This document shows, in pieces, positions 18,445-27,825 of a stretch of 64,000 nt of DNA; the first letter of the stretch is position 1, and each line of letters opens with the position of its first letter. The notes under the pieces are model-generated. The model saw only the letters and a list, made by a program, of their open reading frames with translations, was not told the DNA's origin and did no database searches. This DNA is from Ruminococcaceae bacterium YRB3002 (lineage in GTDB: Bacteria; Bacillota; Clostridia; Saccharofermentanales; Saccharofermentanaceae), in the NCBI GenBank assembly GCA_900099715.1, contig FMTG01000004.1, positions 174,671-238,670 on the forward strand. Reading direction: 5' to 3'. The position numbers and the translations under genes are program-made.

Positions 18445-19752
18445 TTATCTGAATGCCTTGGATGACTTAGTAGGCTTAGCCTGCTTCTTCTTGTCTTCAT
18501 ATTCTTTGATGCCGTTGTCGAGCAGAGTCAGCATCTCAGTGATCGTGGATGTCAGTATCACTACACCCATTCCTGCACACCAGAAAGATCTTAATGCGGG
18601 AATAAGGGCAATGAGCATAGGCAGGAAGCACATAAGCACAAGGAATACCGTGCCTGCCATGTTCATGTTGGCAAACATCTTCGTCAGGAATTCCGTTGTG
18701 GGCTTGCCGGGCTTGACACCTGGAATATAGCCGTTGTTATTCCTGAGTTCATTCGAAAGCTCCGTCGGATTAAACTGCATCAATGCGAAAACATTGGCAA
18801 AGAATACTATGCCAATAGCAAACAGAATGAGATATGAAGGGCTCGTGGTAAAGTTCACAAAGCTCTTCACGATGGCATTCTCGCTGTTGGGGGCATAGAA
18901 CGCGATAATGAGCGCAGGTGTAGTAATAAGGAGCATCGTATAGATGATCGGCAGTATGCCTGCCTGTGTTATCTTGATGGGAACCTGTGTATTCTGTCCC
19001 ATATACTGCTTCATTCCGAAGCTCCTCTTGTTGAACAGGAGCTTGATCCTCCGCTCTGCTGTCTGGACATAAGCACAGAAGATAAGTGCAGCAGCACCGA
19101 TAACGGCGAGAAGCACCGTAAACACGATAGCCCACACAAGACCGAGCTTGTCATTTGTCTTGGTGAATACCATCTTAAATACTGAAGGGATATTCCTGCA
19201 GACTGCCGCGAACAGTATGACGGAAAAACCGTTGCCTACACCCTTCGATGTAATGAGTTCGCACATCCAGGACACAACTCCCGAACCGATCGTGAACCCT
19301 ATTACGGCAAGTATGCCGGAGATCCAGGGATTGATTGTTGTGATGAGCGCACTCCTGCTGCCCGTAACGAGCAGTATTGAGAAGATAAATCCTGCTGCGA
19401 TGGCGGCAAGTCTTGTATACTTTGTTATCCTCTTCTGGACCGCCTCATTCTGAAATGAGAGATTGCGAAGCGAAGGAACTGCGGCCGTGATGATCTGAAC
19501 TACTATCATACCGAACAGATAGGGATACACGGACAGAGATACTATCGAAGCATTATAGACCGCCTTTCCGGAAATGATGCCCATCAGAACTCCCACATCG
19601 CCCCAGCCCCTTACAAGAGCAGAAAAGGCGGGAACATTCATCCCGGGTGCCGGTACCAGAGTCAATACATACAATATTGTGAGCATGAGAAACGTGAATA
19701 ACAGTTTCTTACGAAGCTCCGGTATCTTAAATGCTTTTACTAAACTTGACAT
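18445..19752 (-). CDS. Second, divergent SecY-family protein
   Basis: A 435-residue ten-helix SecY homologue directly after canonical secY. Shared anchors: LLFTFLMLTILYVLTLVPAPG, the plug-side region YNASIVSLSVYPYLF, the AERR loop, MQFNPTELSNELRNNNGYIPG. Key differences from its neighbour: the loop KEGESGR (canonical residues 104-110) is replaced by FQNEAVQ; the C5-loop arginine of GIRAG is a lysine (K347 in GVKPG); the C4 loop reads VPIKITQAGILPIIYT instead of IPLKVNQSGVMPVIFA. A terminator and a -10-like element separate it from secY, so it may be transcribed separately with adk-map-infA. Function unknown: specialised translocon, SecY regulator, or insertase partner. It has no nearby SecA2. 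Confidence 0.85.
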   Translation of the reverse strand: MSSLVKAFKIPELRKKLLFTFLMLTILYVLTLVPAPGMNVPAFSALVRGWGDVGVLMGIISGKAVYNASIVSLSVYPYLFGMIVVQIITAAVPSLRNLSFQNEAVQKRITKYTRLAAIAAGFIFSILLVTGSRSALITTINPWISGILAVIGFTIGSGVVSWMCELITSKGVGNGFSVILFAAVCRNIPSVFKMVFTKTNDKLGLVWAIVFTVLLAVIGAAALIFCAYVQTAERRIKLLFNKRSFGMKQYMGQNTQVPIKITQAGILPIIYTMLLITTPALIIAFYAPNSENAIVKSFVNFTTSPSYLILFAIGIVFFANVFALMQFNPTELSNELRNNNGYIPGVKPGKPTTEFLTKMFANMNMAGTVFLVLMCFLPMLIALIPALRSFWCAGMGVVILTSTITEMLTLLDNGIKEYEDKKKQAKPTKSSKAFR

Positions 19753-19804
19753 TAACAGTTCTCCAATGGTTCTTCAGACTTCGTCTTTTCTATTTAACTA
19801 ATCT

Positions 19805-19833
19805 ATTATAATAGCAAAGTTGTTATTTTGCTA
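19805..19833 (-). promoter_or_regulatory. Possible promoter of the second secY
   Basis: On the minus strand a perfect -10 TATAAT (19810-19805) lies about 53 bp before the start codon and just after the secY terminator. The -35 at 17-bp spacing (TAGCAA) is weak, so the call rests mainly on the -10 and position. The -10 also lies in a short GCTATTATAATAGC palindrome. Confidence 0.4.
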
Positions 19834-19836
19834 TCA

Positions 19837-19870
19837 CAAAAAATAAGGACTGCCAACAGTGACAGTCCTC
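19837..19870 (-). terminator. Terminator between secY and the second secY
   Basis: On the minus strand AGGACTG (19869-19863) pairs with CAGTCCT (19852-19846), followed by ATTTTTTG. It lies about 23 bp past the secY stop. In most spc operons secY runs straight into adk, so this stop signal is unusual. Confidence 0.8.
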
Positions 19871-19892
19871 ATTAACTTCTGTAATTGTGAGA

Positions 19893-21239
19893 TTACCTTC
19901 TTCTTCCCTTGAGGAGTCCGACATCGTCGAGGAATCCCTTAGGGCTTCTAACCTCGAGTTCACTCTCCACCTGGACGATCAGATCATTTGCAACACCTGT
20001 AAGGATAAGTACTGATGTACCTGCAAACCATACATTCTGAAGTCCTGTCAGGATACCGATAACTGTAGGAACGATACAGACGAGTGAGAGGAAGAATGCA
20101 TCCACCCAGTTGAGTCTGTGAGCTACCTGAGCGATGAAATCAGATGTAGGCTTACCTGCTCTGATACCGCTTATGGCACCACCGTTCTTGTTGATGTTAT
20201 TGGCGATCTCGATAGGATGGAACTGGATCGCTGAGTAGAAGAATGTGAATGCGATAATGAACAGGAAGTATGCTACATAGTAGTATGCACTTCCGGTGAA
20301 CTCAGAACCGAACCACTTTGCTACCTCATTAGTGCTGTTCCTGAAGAAGAACGTTACTATCATGGAAGGTATAGCCAGAATACTCATGGCGAAGATAACA
20401 GGCATAACGCCGGACTGGTTGACCTTGAGAGGTATATAGTCCTTGTTGCCGCCGCGCTGGGATCTTCCGATAACCTTCTTGGAGTACTGAACCGTAAGCC
20501 TTCTCTCTGCATTCTGTACATACAGAACGAACACGATGATGGCAACTGCAACGACAGCAACACCGGCGAACATCAGGATTCCGAGAGCTGCGCCCAGGAT
20601 CTGGTTCTCAAAGTGGGTGCTGACATCGACTGCCTTCGTATAGAGAGTCTTGACCATGTCAGGAAGCCTTGTAACGATACCGGCAAAGATGATCAGTGAT
20701 ACACCGTTGCCGATTCCGATATCGTTGATCTTCTCGCCGAGCCACACAACAAGACAGGTACCGGCTGTGAACGACAGTATTACAAGGATAGCATTGAGCC
20801 ATACAGGCAGAGATGATACCATTGCCGAACGTGTCGAATAGCAGAAGAGGCAAGCCTGAACAAGAGCAAGTCCGATAGCGGAATATCTTGTGATCTTGTT
20901 CAGCTTCTTTCTTCCTGACTCACCCTCCTTGGACATATCCTCCAATGCGGGGATAACGACCTGAAGGAGCTGGATGATGATGGACGCGTTGATGTAAGGT
21001 GAGATACCCATCGCGAAGATGGTCGCACGGTACAGTCCGCCACCGGATACAAAGTCCATGATATTGCCAAGCTGTCCCCAGTTCCTGACAAGTTCGGTGA
21101 ACTTCTCACCGTCAAGTCCGGGAACGGGAACAAGTCCGCCCAGCATGAATATGCCAAGGATCAAAAAGGTATAAAGTAATCTCTTACGTATACTTTCGAC
21201 GCGAAAAGCGTTTACGGCAGTATCGAAAATTCCTTTCAT
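19893..21239 (-). CDS. secY: Preprotein translocase subunit SecY
   Basis: A 448-residue, ten-helix channel subunit of SecYEG. All hallmark segments are present: plug and helix 2 IFAMGISPYINASIIIQLL, loop KEGESGR (104-110), AERRLTVQY, IPLKVNQSGVMPVIFA, and the C5 loop GGAISGIRAGKP with the SecA-critical arginine R360. The start is 3 bp past the rplO stop with GGAGG 8 nt upstream, so this is the housekeeping copy. It is followed by a terminator and then the divergent second secY. Confidence 0.96.
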   Translation of the reverse strand: MKGIFDTAVNAFRVESIRKRLLYTFLILGIFMLGGLVPVPGLDGEKFTELVRNWGQLGNIMDFVSGGGLYRATIFAMGISPYINASIIIQLLQVVIPALEDMSKEGESGRKKLNKITRYSAIGLALVQACLFCYSTRSAMVSSLPVWLNAILVILSFTAGTCLVVWLGEKINDIGIGNGVSLIIFAGIVTRLPDMVKTLYTKAVDVSTHFENQILGAALGILMFAGVAVVAVAIIVFVLYVQNAERRLTVQYSKKVIGRSQRGGNKDYIPLKVNQSGVMPVIFAMSILAIPSMIVTFFFRNSTNEVAKWFGSEFTGSAYYYVAYFLFIIAFTFFYSAIQFHPIEIANNINKNGGAISGIRAGKPTSDFIAQVAHRLNWVDAFFLSLVCIVPTVIGILTGLQNVWFAGTSVLILTGVANDLIVQVESELEVRSPKGFLDDVGLLKGRRR

Positions 21240-21242
21240 ACC

Positions 21243-21686
21243 TTAAACCTCCTGAACCGTGCCTCCGGCCTTCTCGATCTTCTCCTTAGCACCGGATGTG
21301 AACTTAGCAGCTTTGACATCAAGCTTCTTTGTAAGCTCGCCGTTGCCGAGGACCTTAACGCCCTGGTGGTTCTTGGGAAGTGAGATGATGCCGGCTTCAG
21401 CCATCTTCTCGGCTGTTACCTCTGTACCGTTCTCAAACTTCTCGAGTTCGTAAACATTTACTTCGATATAAGCAGGTGCGAAGCGCTTGTTGTTGAATCC
21501 GCGCTTAGGCAGACGTCTGTAAAGAGGCATCTGACCACCTTCAAATCCGGGACGTACACCGCCGCCGGAACGGGCCTTCTGGCCCTTATGTCCACGACCT
21601 GCTGTCTTACCGTTACCGGAACCGGCACCGCGGCCCTTACGGTATGCGACATCATTGCCGCTTGAAGTCATTTCATTGAGCTTCAT
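21243..21686 (-). CDS. rplO: 50S ribosomal protein L15
   Basis: 147 residues: [20 protein letters not shown] and [20 protein letters not shown] form the glycine-rich N-terminal tail that threads into 23S rRNA; the globular end [18 protein letters not shown] follows. The normal neighbour of rpmD upstream and secY downstream; the secY RBS lies inside its 3' end. Confidence 0.97.
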   Translation of the reverse strand: MKLNEMTSSGNDVAYRKGRGAGSGNGKTAGRGHKGQKARSGGGVRPGFEGGQMPLYRRLPKRGFNNKRFAPAYIEVNVYELEKFENGTEVTAEKMAEAGIISLPKNHQGVKVLGNGELTKKLDVKAAKFTSGAKEKIEKAGGTVQEV

Positions 21687-21701
21687 TACACTATACCTCC
21701 A

Positions 21702-21881
21702 TCAAACTTCTTCAACAGAAACGTAGTTCACGGCTGTCTTGATCATGCCGCGAATAGCTTCGTTGTCAGGCTGCTCTACTGTCTGACCGATCTTCTTGAG
21801 ACCCAATGCAGCAACAGTGGCCTTAGGCTTTCTCTGGGCTTTGTTTGTACTCTTAACGAGTGTAATCTTCAAATTTGCCAT
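21702..21881 (-). CDS. rpmD: 50S ribosomal protein L30
   Basis: 59 residues starting MANLKITLVKSTNKAQRKPK, with the family core TVAALGLKKIGQTVEQPDN and end IRGMIKTAVNYVSVEEV. It packs against 5S-proximal 23S rRNA. RBS GGAGG upstream of ATG; 14 bp after rpsE and 15 bp before rplO. Confidence 0.96.
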   Translation of the reverse strand: MANLKITLVKSTNKAQRKPKATVAALGLKKIGQTVEQPDNEAIRGMIKTAVNYVSVEEV

Positions 21882-21895
21882 TTGCAGTACCCTCC

Positions 21896-22411
21896 TTAGC
21901 CTATCTCTTCTACTGTCTTGCCGCGAAGTCTTGCAACCTCTTCAGCTGACTTGAGGCTCTTAAGACCCTCGATAGTAGCGTTGACCATGTTGTTAGGATT
22001 GTTGGAACCGATCGACTTTGTACGGATATCCTTGATGCCTGCGAGCTCGCATACTGAACGAACGGGACCGCCTGCGATGACACCGGTACCGGAAGCAGCC
22101 GGCTTCATAACGATCTTGGATGCGCTGTAAAGGCCGAGTGTCTCATGAGGGATAGTACCATTGAGGATAGTAACCTCAACGATGTTCTTCTTTGCTTCTT
22201 CGATGCCCTTACGGATAGCCTCGGGAACCTCGGCAGCCTTGCCGATGCCCTTACCGATGTGGCCATTGCGGTCGCCAACGATAACAAGAGCTGCGAAACG
22301 CATATTCTTACCACCCTTTACGGTCTTTGATACACGTCCGATATGAAGAACTCTCTCTTCGAAACCGCCCTCGTTCTCTTTGGAATAACTGTTCTTAGAA
22401 TCAAAAGCCAT
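21896..22411 (-). CDS. rpsE: 30S ribosomal protein S5
   Basis: 171 residues with the double-stranded RNA-binding N-terminal domain ([40 protein letters not shown]) and a C-terminal ribosomal fold ([20 protein letters not shown]). The region affects decoding accuracy and spectinomycin response in other bacteria. Canonical order rplR-rpsE-rpmD. Confidence 0.97.
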   Translation of the reverse strand: MAFDSKNSYSKENEGGFEERVLHIGRVSKTVKGGKNMRFAALVIVGDRNGHIGKGIGKAAEVPEAIRKGIEEAKKNIVEVTILNGTIPHETLGLYSASKIVMKPAASGTGVIAGGPVRSVCELAGIKDIRTKSIGSNNPNNMVNATIEGLKSLKSAEEVARLRGKTVEEIG

Positions 22412-22429
22412 TTAATTTACTCCTTCCGA

Positions 22430-22798
22430 TTAGAATGAGAGACCGGCTTCTCTTGCCGCCTCTGCCAGAGCTGCAACTCTTCCGTGATAGAGATATCCGC
22501 CACGGTCGAAAACAACTTCCTTGATCTCCTTAGCCTGTGCACGCTCAGCGATGAGCTTGCCAACCAGCTTTGCGCTCTCGATGTTGCCGCAGTTGGATAC
22601 AGCTGACTTAACATCCTTATCCAGAGATGATGCGCTTGCGAGTGTTACACCGCTGACATCGTCAATAACCTGTGCGTAGATGTGAGCATTGCTCCTGTAT
22701 ACGCAGAGACGGGGGCATTCCGGAGTACCGGAGATCTTCTTTCTTACGCGAACGTGCTTTCTCTTACGGATCGCGTTCTTATCAATTTTGTTAATCAT
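22430..22798 (-). CDS. rplR: 50S ribosomal protein L18
   Basis: 122 residues: [20 protein letters not shown], then [15 protein letters not shown] and the end [20 protein letters not shown]. It carries 5S rRNA into the large subunit with L5. Standard context between rplF and rpsE. Confidence 0.97.
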   Translation of the reverse strand: MINKIDKNAIRKRKHVRVRKKISGTPECPRLCVYRSNAHIYAQVIDDVSGVTLASASSLDKDVKSAVSNCGNIESAKLVGKLIAERAQAKEIKEVVFDRGGYLYHGRVAALAEAAREAGLSF

Positions 22799-22817
22799 AG
22801 AATCTTACCCCCTTACC

Positions 22818-23360
22818 TTACTTCTTAGCACCGGTCTTACCTTCCTTGACGATAAGGTGCTCATCAGCGTACTTAATACCCTTGCACTTATAAACGTCAG
22901 GAACTCTGAACGAACGGATCTTTGCTGCGGTCTCGCCTACGAGCTGCTTGTCAGCGCCCTTAACGATGACCTTGTCCTGAGAAGGAACCTCAATGGTGAT
23001 GCCCTTGGGTTCAACTATCTCGATGGGGTGTGAATAACCGAGGTTGAATACAACCTTGTTACCCTGCTTTGTTGCCTTGTAACCGACACCATTGATCTGG
23101 AGTTCCTTGGAGAAACCCTCGGATACACCAACGACCATGTTGTTGATCAATGCTCTTGTGAGACCGTGGAGAGCTCTGTGCTGCTTCTCATCTGAAGGTC
23201 TCTCAACCGTAAGCACGCCTGCATCCAGCTTAACTGTCATATCAGGATGAACGTCGAGCTCAAGTGTCTCTTTCGCACCCTTAACAGTGATGTGCTGTCC
23301 GTCGATCTTTACATCGACGCCTGCAGGAATCGTGATCGGTTTTCTACCAATTCTTGACAT
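22818..23360 (-). CDS. rplF: 50S ribosomal protein L6
   Basis: 180 residues, MSRIGRKPITIPAGVDVKID at the start and the second RRM-like half NKVVFNLGYSHPIEIVEPKG. The C-terminal PDVYKCKGIKYADEHLIVKE contacts the sarcin-ricin loop region. A 100-bp gap to rpsH contains an AATAGC/GCTATT-type stem near 23437-23461, the longest gap within the proximal spc genes. Confidence 0.97.
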   Translation of the reverse strand: MSRIGRKPITIPAGVDVKIDGQHITVKGAKETLELDVHPDMTVKLDAGVLTVERPSDEKQHRALHGLTRALINNMVVGVSEGFSKELQINGVGYKATKQGNKVVFNLGYSHPIEIVEPKGITIEVPSQDKVIVKGADKQLVGETAAKIRSFRVPDVYKCKGIKYADEHLIVKEGKTGAKK

Positions 23361-23460
23361 AATAATTTCCTCCTGCTCTTCAGATTGTGCACCACGGACC
23401 TGTCAAAATGCCCATGATGCTTTTCAGAGTGTATAAATAGCGCTTATAAAGCGGCTATTA

Positions 23461-23856
23461 TTACCATACGTAAGCGAGAACCTCGCCGCCGATTCCAAGC
23501 TTTCTAGCCTTCTTGTCTGTCATAACTCCCTTGGATGTGGAGATGATGGCAATACCAAGACCGCCGAGAACGTTGGGAAGGCTTTCCTTGTCAGCATATG
23601 CTCTGAGACCCGGCTTAGAGATTCTCTTGATGCCGGAGATAACATGCTTCTTGCCTGAATACTTGAGTGTGATGGTGATCACTCCCTGCTTGTTATCCTC
23701 TGCTACATCGTAACCTGCGATGTAACCCTCGTCCAAAAGGATCTGAGCGATAGCTTTCTTAAGATTTGAAGCAGGAACCTCTACTGTGGGGTGACCTGCA
23801 TTGCCTGCATTACGGATTCTCGTAAGCATATCTGCGATAGCATCTGTAATCTGCAT
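23461..23856 (-). CDS. rpsH: 30S ribosomal protein S8
   Basis: 131 residues: [20 protein letters not shown] at the start, and the C-terminal RNA-binding [20 protein letters not shown] with end GEVLAYVW. A primary 16S rRNA binder in the central domain. In enterobacteria S8 is the translational repressor of the spc operon; that role is not demonstrable here. Confidence 0.97.
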   Translation of the reverse strand: MQITDAIADMLTRIRNAGNAGHPTVEVPASNLKKAIAQILLDEGYIAGYDVAEDNKQGVITITLKYSGKKHVISGIKRISKPGLRAYADKESLPNVLGGLGIAIISTSKGVMTDKKARKLGIGGEVLAYVW

Positions 23857-23882
23857 TATTCTTTCCTCCTATCCTTTTAAAC

Positions 23883-24068
23883 TTACCAGCTGGCCTTCTT
23901 GACACCGGGGATTTCTCCCTTGTATGCCAGGTCGCGGAAGCAGAGACGGCAAATACCATACTTGCGGATGTAAGCATGAGGTCTGCCGCAGAGCTTGCAG
24001 CGGTTGTGCTGCTGTGTAGAAAACTTAGGAGTCCTCTGTGACTTAATGATCATTGACTTCTTAGCCAT
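23883..24068 (-). CDS. rpsN: 30S ribosomal protein S14, zinc-binding (type Z)
   Basis: 61 residues with the zinc ribbon [20 protein letters not shown] (four cysteines, two CxxC pairs) and the constant end [13 protein letters not shown]. The short, zinc-dependent S14 is the form kept in the spc operon of Firmicutes. Confidence 0.97.
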   Translation of the reverse strand: MAKKSMIIKSQRTPKFSTQQHNRCKLCGRPHAYIRKYGICRLCFRDLAYKGEIPGVKKASW

Positions 24069-24085
24069 TTATGTATTTCCTCCCA

Positions 24086-24625
24086 TTACTTGCGGAACGG
24101 CATTCCGATTAACTTAAGAAGCTCGAAAGCCTCTTCGTCTGTCTTAGCTGTGGTTACGATAATGATATCCATACCGCGGATCTTGTCGATCTTATCGTAC
24201 TCGATCTCAGGGAACATGAGCTGCTCCTTGATACCCATAGCATAGTTACCGTGACCGTCAAATGAGTTGGGGTTGATACCACGGAAGTCACGAACACGGG
24301 GAAGAGCGATGCTGATGAGCTTGTCGAGGAAGTAATACATATTCTCTCCTCTCAGAGTAACCTTACAGCCGATCTTCATACCGTCTCTGAGCTTAAATGC
24401 AGCAACTGACTTGGATGCTACTGTAGCGATAGGCTTCTGTCCTGCGATGATACCCATATCGCGCATTGCATTATCAAGTGCCTTGGGGTTGTCCTTAACC
24501 TCACCCAATCCCATGTTAAGAACGATCTTCTCGATCTTAGGGATCTGCATTACGGAATCATACTTGAACTGTTCAGCCAAAGCCGGTGCGACTTCAGATG
24601 TGTACTTGTCTTTTAATCTGGACAT
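24086..24625 (-). CDS. rplE: 50S ribosomal protein L5
   Basis: 179 residues. Motifs [55 protein letters not shown] and the end [16 protein letters not shown] are as in other L5s. It binds 5S rRNA and forms intersubunit bridge B1b with S13. Confidence 0.97.
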   Translation of the reverse strand: MSRLKDKYTSEVAPALAEQFKYDSVMQIPKIEKIVLNMGLGEVKDNPKALDNAMRDMGIIAGQKPIATVASKSVAAFKLRDGMKIGCKVTLRGENMYYFLDKLISIALPRVRDFRGINPNSFDGHGNYAMGIKEQLMFPEIEYDKIDKIRGMDIIIVTTAKTDEEAFELLKLIGMPFRK

Positions 24626-24629
24626 CTAA

Positions 24630-24977
24630 TTACTCCCCCTTAGCTTTCTTGACTGTGTTGAGGACTTCGCCGGACTTCTTCGCATAGCGGACCCTGGAAC
24701 CATCCTCATTTACCTTAATACCGGTTCTTGTTGCCTCACCTGTCTTGGGATCAACGATCATAACGTTGGAAGCATCGATAGATCCTTCTCTCTCGATGAT
24801 GCCGGAAGGAGAAGTCTGTGTTCTTGCCTTCTGGTGCTTCTTGATGATGTTTACGCCCTCAACATAGATCCTGCCTGTCTCAGGCTCGACCATGAGAACC
24901 TTACCTGACTTGCCCTTGTCTTTACCGGAGATAACAACGACATGATCATCCTTCTTTACGTGAATCTTCTTAGCCAT
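24630..24977 (-). CDS. rplX: 50S ribosomal protein L24
   Basis: 115 residues with an N-terminal KOW motif (HVKKDDHVVVISGKDKGKSG) and the family core YVEGVNIIKKHQKA. An assembly initiator that sits at the tunnel exit. It lies 4 bp before rplE and 14 bp after rplN. Confidence 0.97.
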   Translation of the reverse strand: MAKKIHVKKDDHVVVISGKDKGKSGKVLMVEPETGRIYVEGVNIIKKHQKARTQTSPSGIIEREGSIDASNVMIVDPKTGEATRTGIKVNEDGSRVRYAKKSGEVLNTVKKAKGE

Positions 24978-24991
24978 TTGTCTTCTCCTCC

Positions 24992-25360
24992 TTACAGAAC
25001 CTCGGGAGCGAGGGACAGGATCTTCATATAATCCTTATCTCTGAGCTCTCTTGCGATGGGGCCAAAGATACGAGTTCCACGAGGGTTCTTATCGTCCTTG
25101 ATGATAACTGCAGCGTTCTCATCGAACTTGATGTATGAACCGTCGGGTCTCCTGACACCCTTCTTTGTACGTACTACAACTGCTCTGACAACGTCGCCCT
25201 TCTTGACCATGCCGCCCGGAGCAGCTGTCTTTACGGAGCAGACGATAACATCGCCGATGTTGGCATATTTACGCCATGATCCGCCGAGCACCTTAATGCA
25301 GGCAAGCTCCTTAGCGCCTGTGTTGTCGGCAGATCTAAGTCTGGATTCAACCTGAATCAT
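24992..25360 (-). CDS. rplN: 50S ribosomal protein L14
   Basis: 122 residues starting [20 protein letters not shown] with the central [20 protein letters not shown] and end ILSLAPEVL. It forms intersubunit bridges B5 and B8. First gene of the classical spc segment; no promoter is obvious between it and rpsQ, so S10 and spc appear to be one unit. Confidence 0.97.
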   Translation of the reverse strand: MIQVESRLRSADNTGAKELACIKVLGGSWRKYANIGDVIVCSVKTAAPGGMVKKGDVVRAVVVRTKKGVRRPDGSYIKFDENAAVIIKDDKNPRGTRIFGPIARELRDKDYMKILSLAPEVL

Positions 25361-25385
25361 CTGATATATCCTCCTTTAACCTGCA

Positions 25386-25643
25386 TTACTTGGCTTTCTC
25401 AACGATCTTGACAAGTCTCCATCTCTTGTCCTTGGACAGAGGTCTTGTCTCCATTACCTGAACCTTGTCGCCTGCCTGGCACTCGTTGTTCTCATCGTGT
25501 GCCTTGAGCTTATAGGTTCTCTTCATGATCTTTCCGTAGAGGGGGTGCTTAACGTGCTCTGAAACAGAAACTACGATAGTCTTGTCCATCTTGTCTGATG
25601 TAACAATTCCCACTCTTGTCTTTCTGAGGTTTCTTTCTGCCAT
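25386..25643 (-). CDS. rpsQ: 30S ribosomal protein S17
   Basis: 85 residues: [20 protein letters not shown], the OB-fold strand [19 protein letters not shown] and end [21 protein letters not shown] primary 16S binder in the 5' domain. Usual place between rpmC and rplN. Confidence 0.97.
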   Translation of the reverse strand: MAERNLRKTRVGIVTSDKMDKTIVVSVSEHVKHPLYGKIMKRTYKLKAHDENNECQAGDKVQVMETRPLSKDKRWRLVKIVEKAK

Positions 25644-25658
25644 ATTCAGTATTCCCCC

Positions 25659-25859
25659 TTACTTGGCTGCCGTAAGCTCACGCTCACGGATTACTGTCAT
25701 AACTCTTGCAATATCCTTCTTAACAGAAGAGATCTGTGAAGGATTCTCAAGCTGATTTGTAGAATGCTGGAAACGAAGCTTGAACAGTTCTTCCTTGAGG
25801 GAAGAAAGCTCTGCAGCCAGCTCTTCGTTAGACTTAGCGCGGATCTCTTCAACCTTCAT
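25659..25859 (-). CDS. rpmC: 50S ribosomal protein L29
   Basis: 66 residues forming a two-helix hairpin: [20 protein letters not shown] and [20 protein letters not shown], followed by [11 protein letters not shown]. It lies by the tunnel exit. Its start overlaps the end of rplP by 11 bp. Confidence 0.97.
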   Translation of the reverse strand: MKVEEIRAKSNEELAAELSSLKEELFKLRFQHSTNQLENPSQISSVKKDIARVMTVIRERELTAAK

Positions 25860-26280
25860 CTGCTACATCCTCCTTCTCTTTTACTACGAACTTTGTCTTG
25901 CAGGGAAGCTTGTGACCTGCGAGTCTCATAGCCTCTCTTGCCTGCTCCTCTGTAACGCCGGCGATCTCAAAGAGTACTCTTCCGGGCTTAACAACTGCAC
26001 ACCAGTACTCGTTTGCTGCCTTACCTGAACCCATTCGGACCTGAGCAGGTTTCTTGGAAACAGGCTTGTCAGGGAAGATCTTGATCCAGACCTTACCACC
26101 ACGCTTTACATATCTGTTGATCGCGATACGGGCTGCCTCGATCTGGTTTGACTTTATCCAGCAGGGCTCCATAGCCATAAGTCCGTAATCACCATATGAT
26201 ACATAGTTACCACGGGAAGCCTTGCCCTTCATGCGGCCTCTCTGCTGCTTTCTGTATTTTGTTCTCTTAGGAAGTAACAT
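25849..26280 (-). CDS. rplP: 50S ribosomal protein L16
   Basis: 143 residues: [20 protein letters not shown], the core [19 protein letters not shown], and [19 protein letters not shown]. It orders the A-site region and 5S contacts. ATG overlaps the rpsC stop by one base (TAATG). Confidence 0.97.
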   Translation of the reverse strand: MLLPKRTKYRKQQRGRMKGKASRGNYVSYGDYGLMAMEPCWIKSNQIEAARIAINRYVKRGGKVWIKIFPDKPVSKKPAQVRMGSGKAANEYWCAVVKPGRVLFEIAGVTEEQAREAMRLAGHKLPCKTKFVVKEKEDVADEG

Positions 26281-27026
26281 TAAGCCTCTCCTCCTTCCCC
26301 TTTGTTCTTCTTCTCGGGAATGATCTCACCATTGTAGATCCAGACCTTAACGCCGATACGGCCGTATGTTGTGTTTGCCTCAGCAAAACCGTAATCGATA
26401 TCTGCTCTCAGTGTCTGGAGGGGGATCGTACCCTCGTGATATGTCTCTGATCTTGCGATCTCGGCACCGCCGAGACGACCGGAACACATTGTCTTGATAC
26501 CCTTGATGTTCATCTTCATTGCCTGAGACATTGCTCTCTTCATGGCACGACGGAAGGATACACGGCTCTCGAGCTGAGCTGCGATGTTCTGAGCAACGAG
26601 AGTAGCATTAGCATCTCTGTTCTTGATATCCTCAACATCGATAGATACCTTGAAGTTGTCCTTGCCCTTACCGAACTTCTTCTCGAAAGCAGTTCTCAGA
26701 GCTGCCAGACTTGCACCCTTGGAACCGATAACAAGTGCAGGGCTTCCTGTCCTGATGATGAGCTTGATGGTGGAAGCATCCTTACGCTCGATAATGATAT
26801 CGGAAATGCCTGCAACATTAGTTCTTGTCTCATCGATAGGCTTCTTGCCGGCATTGTTCTTCGCATTAGCCTTAACGATCTCATCTGTCTTCTTCAAAAT
26901 GAACTCGCGGATCTGTCTGTCTTCTACGAGCTGGTCGCCGAAGTTCTTCTTGTCAGCGTACCAACGGGCATTCCAATCCTTGATAACACCTACTCTCAGA
27001 CCATGGGGGTTTACTTTCTGACCCAT
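26280..27026 (-). CDS. rpsC: 30S ribosomal protein S3
   Basis: 248 residues. [20 protein letters not shown] leads into the KH type 2 domain ([20 protein letters not shown]) and the C-terminal mRNA-entry domain [20 protein letters not shown] Lys/Glu-rich tail ([13 protein letters not shown]) extends past the usual 215-220 residues. Translationally coupled to rplP. Confidence 0.97.
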   Translation of the reverse strand: MGQKVNPHGLRVGVIKDWNARWYADKKNFGDQLVEDRQIREFILKKTDEIVKANAKNNAGKKPIDETRTNVAGISDIIIERKDASTIKLIIRTGSPALVIGSKGASLAALRTAFEKKFGKGKDNFKVSIDVEDIKNRDANATLVAQNIAAQLESRVSFRRAMKRAMSQAMKMNIKGIKTMCSGRLGGAEIARSETYHEGTIPLQTLRADIDYGFAEANTTYGRIGVKVWIYNGEIIPEKKNKGEGGEA

Positions 27027-27038
27027 GCTAATTCCTCC

Positions 27039-27515
27039 TTATACTCTTTCCTTGAGAACAACTGTCACGTGACTTGTTCTCTTATTGATTCTGCTTGCGG
27101 ATCCCCTTGCTCTGGGAATATAACGCTTAATGATCGGACCGGGATTTGCGAATGCATCCGCAACATAGAGGTTCGCTCTGTTAAGACCATTGTTATTAAC
27201 CGCATTAGCCTCAGCTGACTTCAGTACCTTTGTGAGTACGGGGGAAGCAGCCTTGGGAGTGTACATAAGGATGGCATAAGCATCGTCGATGGACTGACCC
27301 TTGATGAGATCTGCAACGATCTTCATCTTGCGGGGTGTGATCCTGATGTACTTAGCTGTAGCAATGCCCTGATCCTTGCCCATGCCAAGGAGCTTCTTCT
27401 GCTTCTTGGTAGGAACGGGAAGCTTGTTGCTTCTCTTCTGGGGAGCCTTGTAGGCCTCGATGATGGCCTCACGATTGCTCTCGATATTCTCTCTGCTTAA
27501 AATAATCTTTTCCAC
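27039..27515 (-). CDS. rplV: 50S ribosomal protein L22 with N-terminal extension
   Basis: The conserved L22 core starts at about residue 50 (GIATAKYIRITPRKMKIVAD) and includes the tunnel beta-hairpin end YIPRARGSASRINKRTSHVT. Ahead of it lie about 48 extra residues rich in Lys, Asn and Pro. The extension looks real because the GTG start at 27515 has GGAGG 9 nt upstream, whereas the internal Met at residue 45 has no RBS. Total 158 residues against roughly 110 in most bacteria. Usual place between rpsS and rpsC. Confidence 0.93.
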   Translation of the reverse strand: MEKIILSRENIESNREAIIEAYKAPQKRSNKLPVPTKKQKKLLGMGKDQGIATAKYIRITPRKMKIVADLIKGQSIDDAYAILMYTPKAASPVLTKVLKSAEANAVNNNGLNRANLYVADAFANPGPIIKRYIPRARGSASRINKRTSHVTVVLKERV

Positions 27516-27532
27516 TTGATCGTTCCTCCTTA

Positions 27533-27811
27533 TCAGCGTCCGCCGGCACTCTTCTCGCCGCCGTGTCCGCCGAACTTACGTGTAGGAGCGAACTCGCCGA
27601 GCTTGTGTCCGACCATTTCTTCTGTTACATAGACAGGAACGTGCTTGCGGCCGTCATATACTGCAATTGTATGTCCGACAAACTCAGGGAAGATCGTGGA
27701 AGCACGTGACCATGTCTGAACGATCTTCTTCTCGCCTGCGTCATTCATAGCAGTGATTTTCTTCATAAGGCTTTCCTGTACAAAATAGCCCTTCTTGGTA
27801 GATCTACTCAT
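27533..27811 (-). CDS. rpsS: 30S ribosomal protein S19
   Basis: 92 residues: [20 protein letters not shown], then [20 protein letters not shown] and [17 protein letters not shown]. Part of the small-subunit head near the A-site finger. Followed 17 bp later by the extended rplV. Confidence 0.97.
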   Translation of the reverse strand: MSRSTKKGYFVQESLMKKITAMNDAGEKKIVQTWSRASTIFPEFVGHTIAVYDGRKHVPVYVTEEMVGHKLGEFAPTRKFGGHGGEKSAGGR

Positions 27812-27825
27812 TTAATAGCGCCTCC

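Noticed and set aside
18445..19752. Calling the second SecY an accessory SecY2 of a SecA2 system
   Set aside because: No SecA2, Asp or glycosyltransferase genes are near, and it sits in the spc operon; the label would be a guess.
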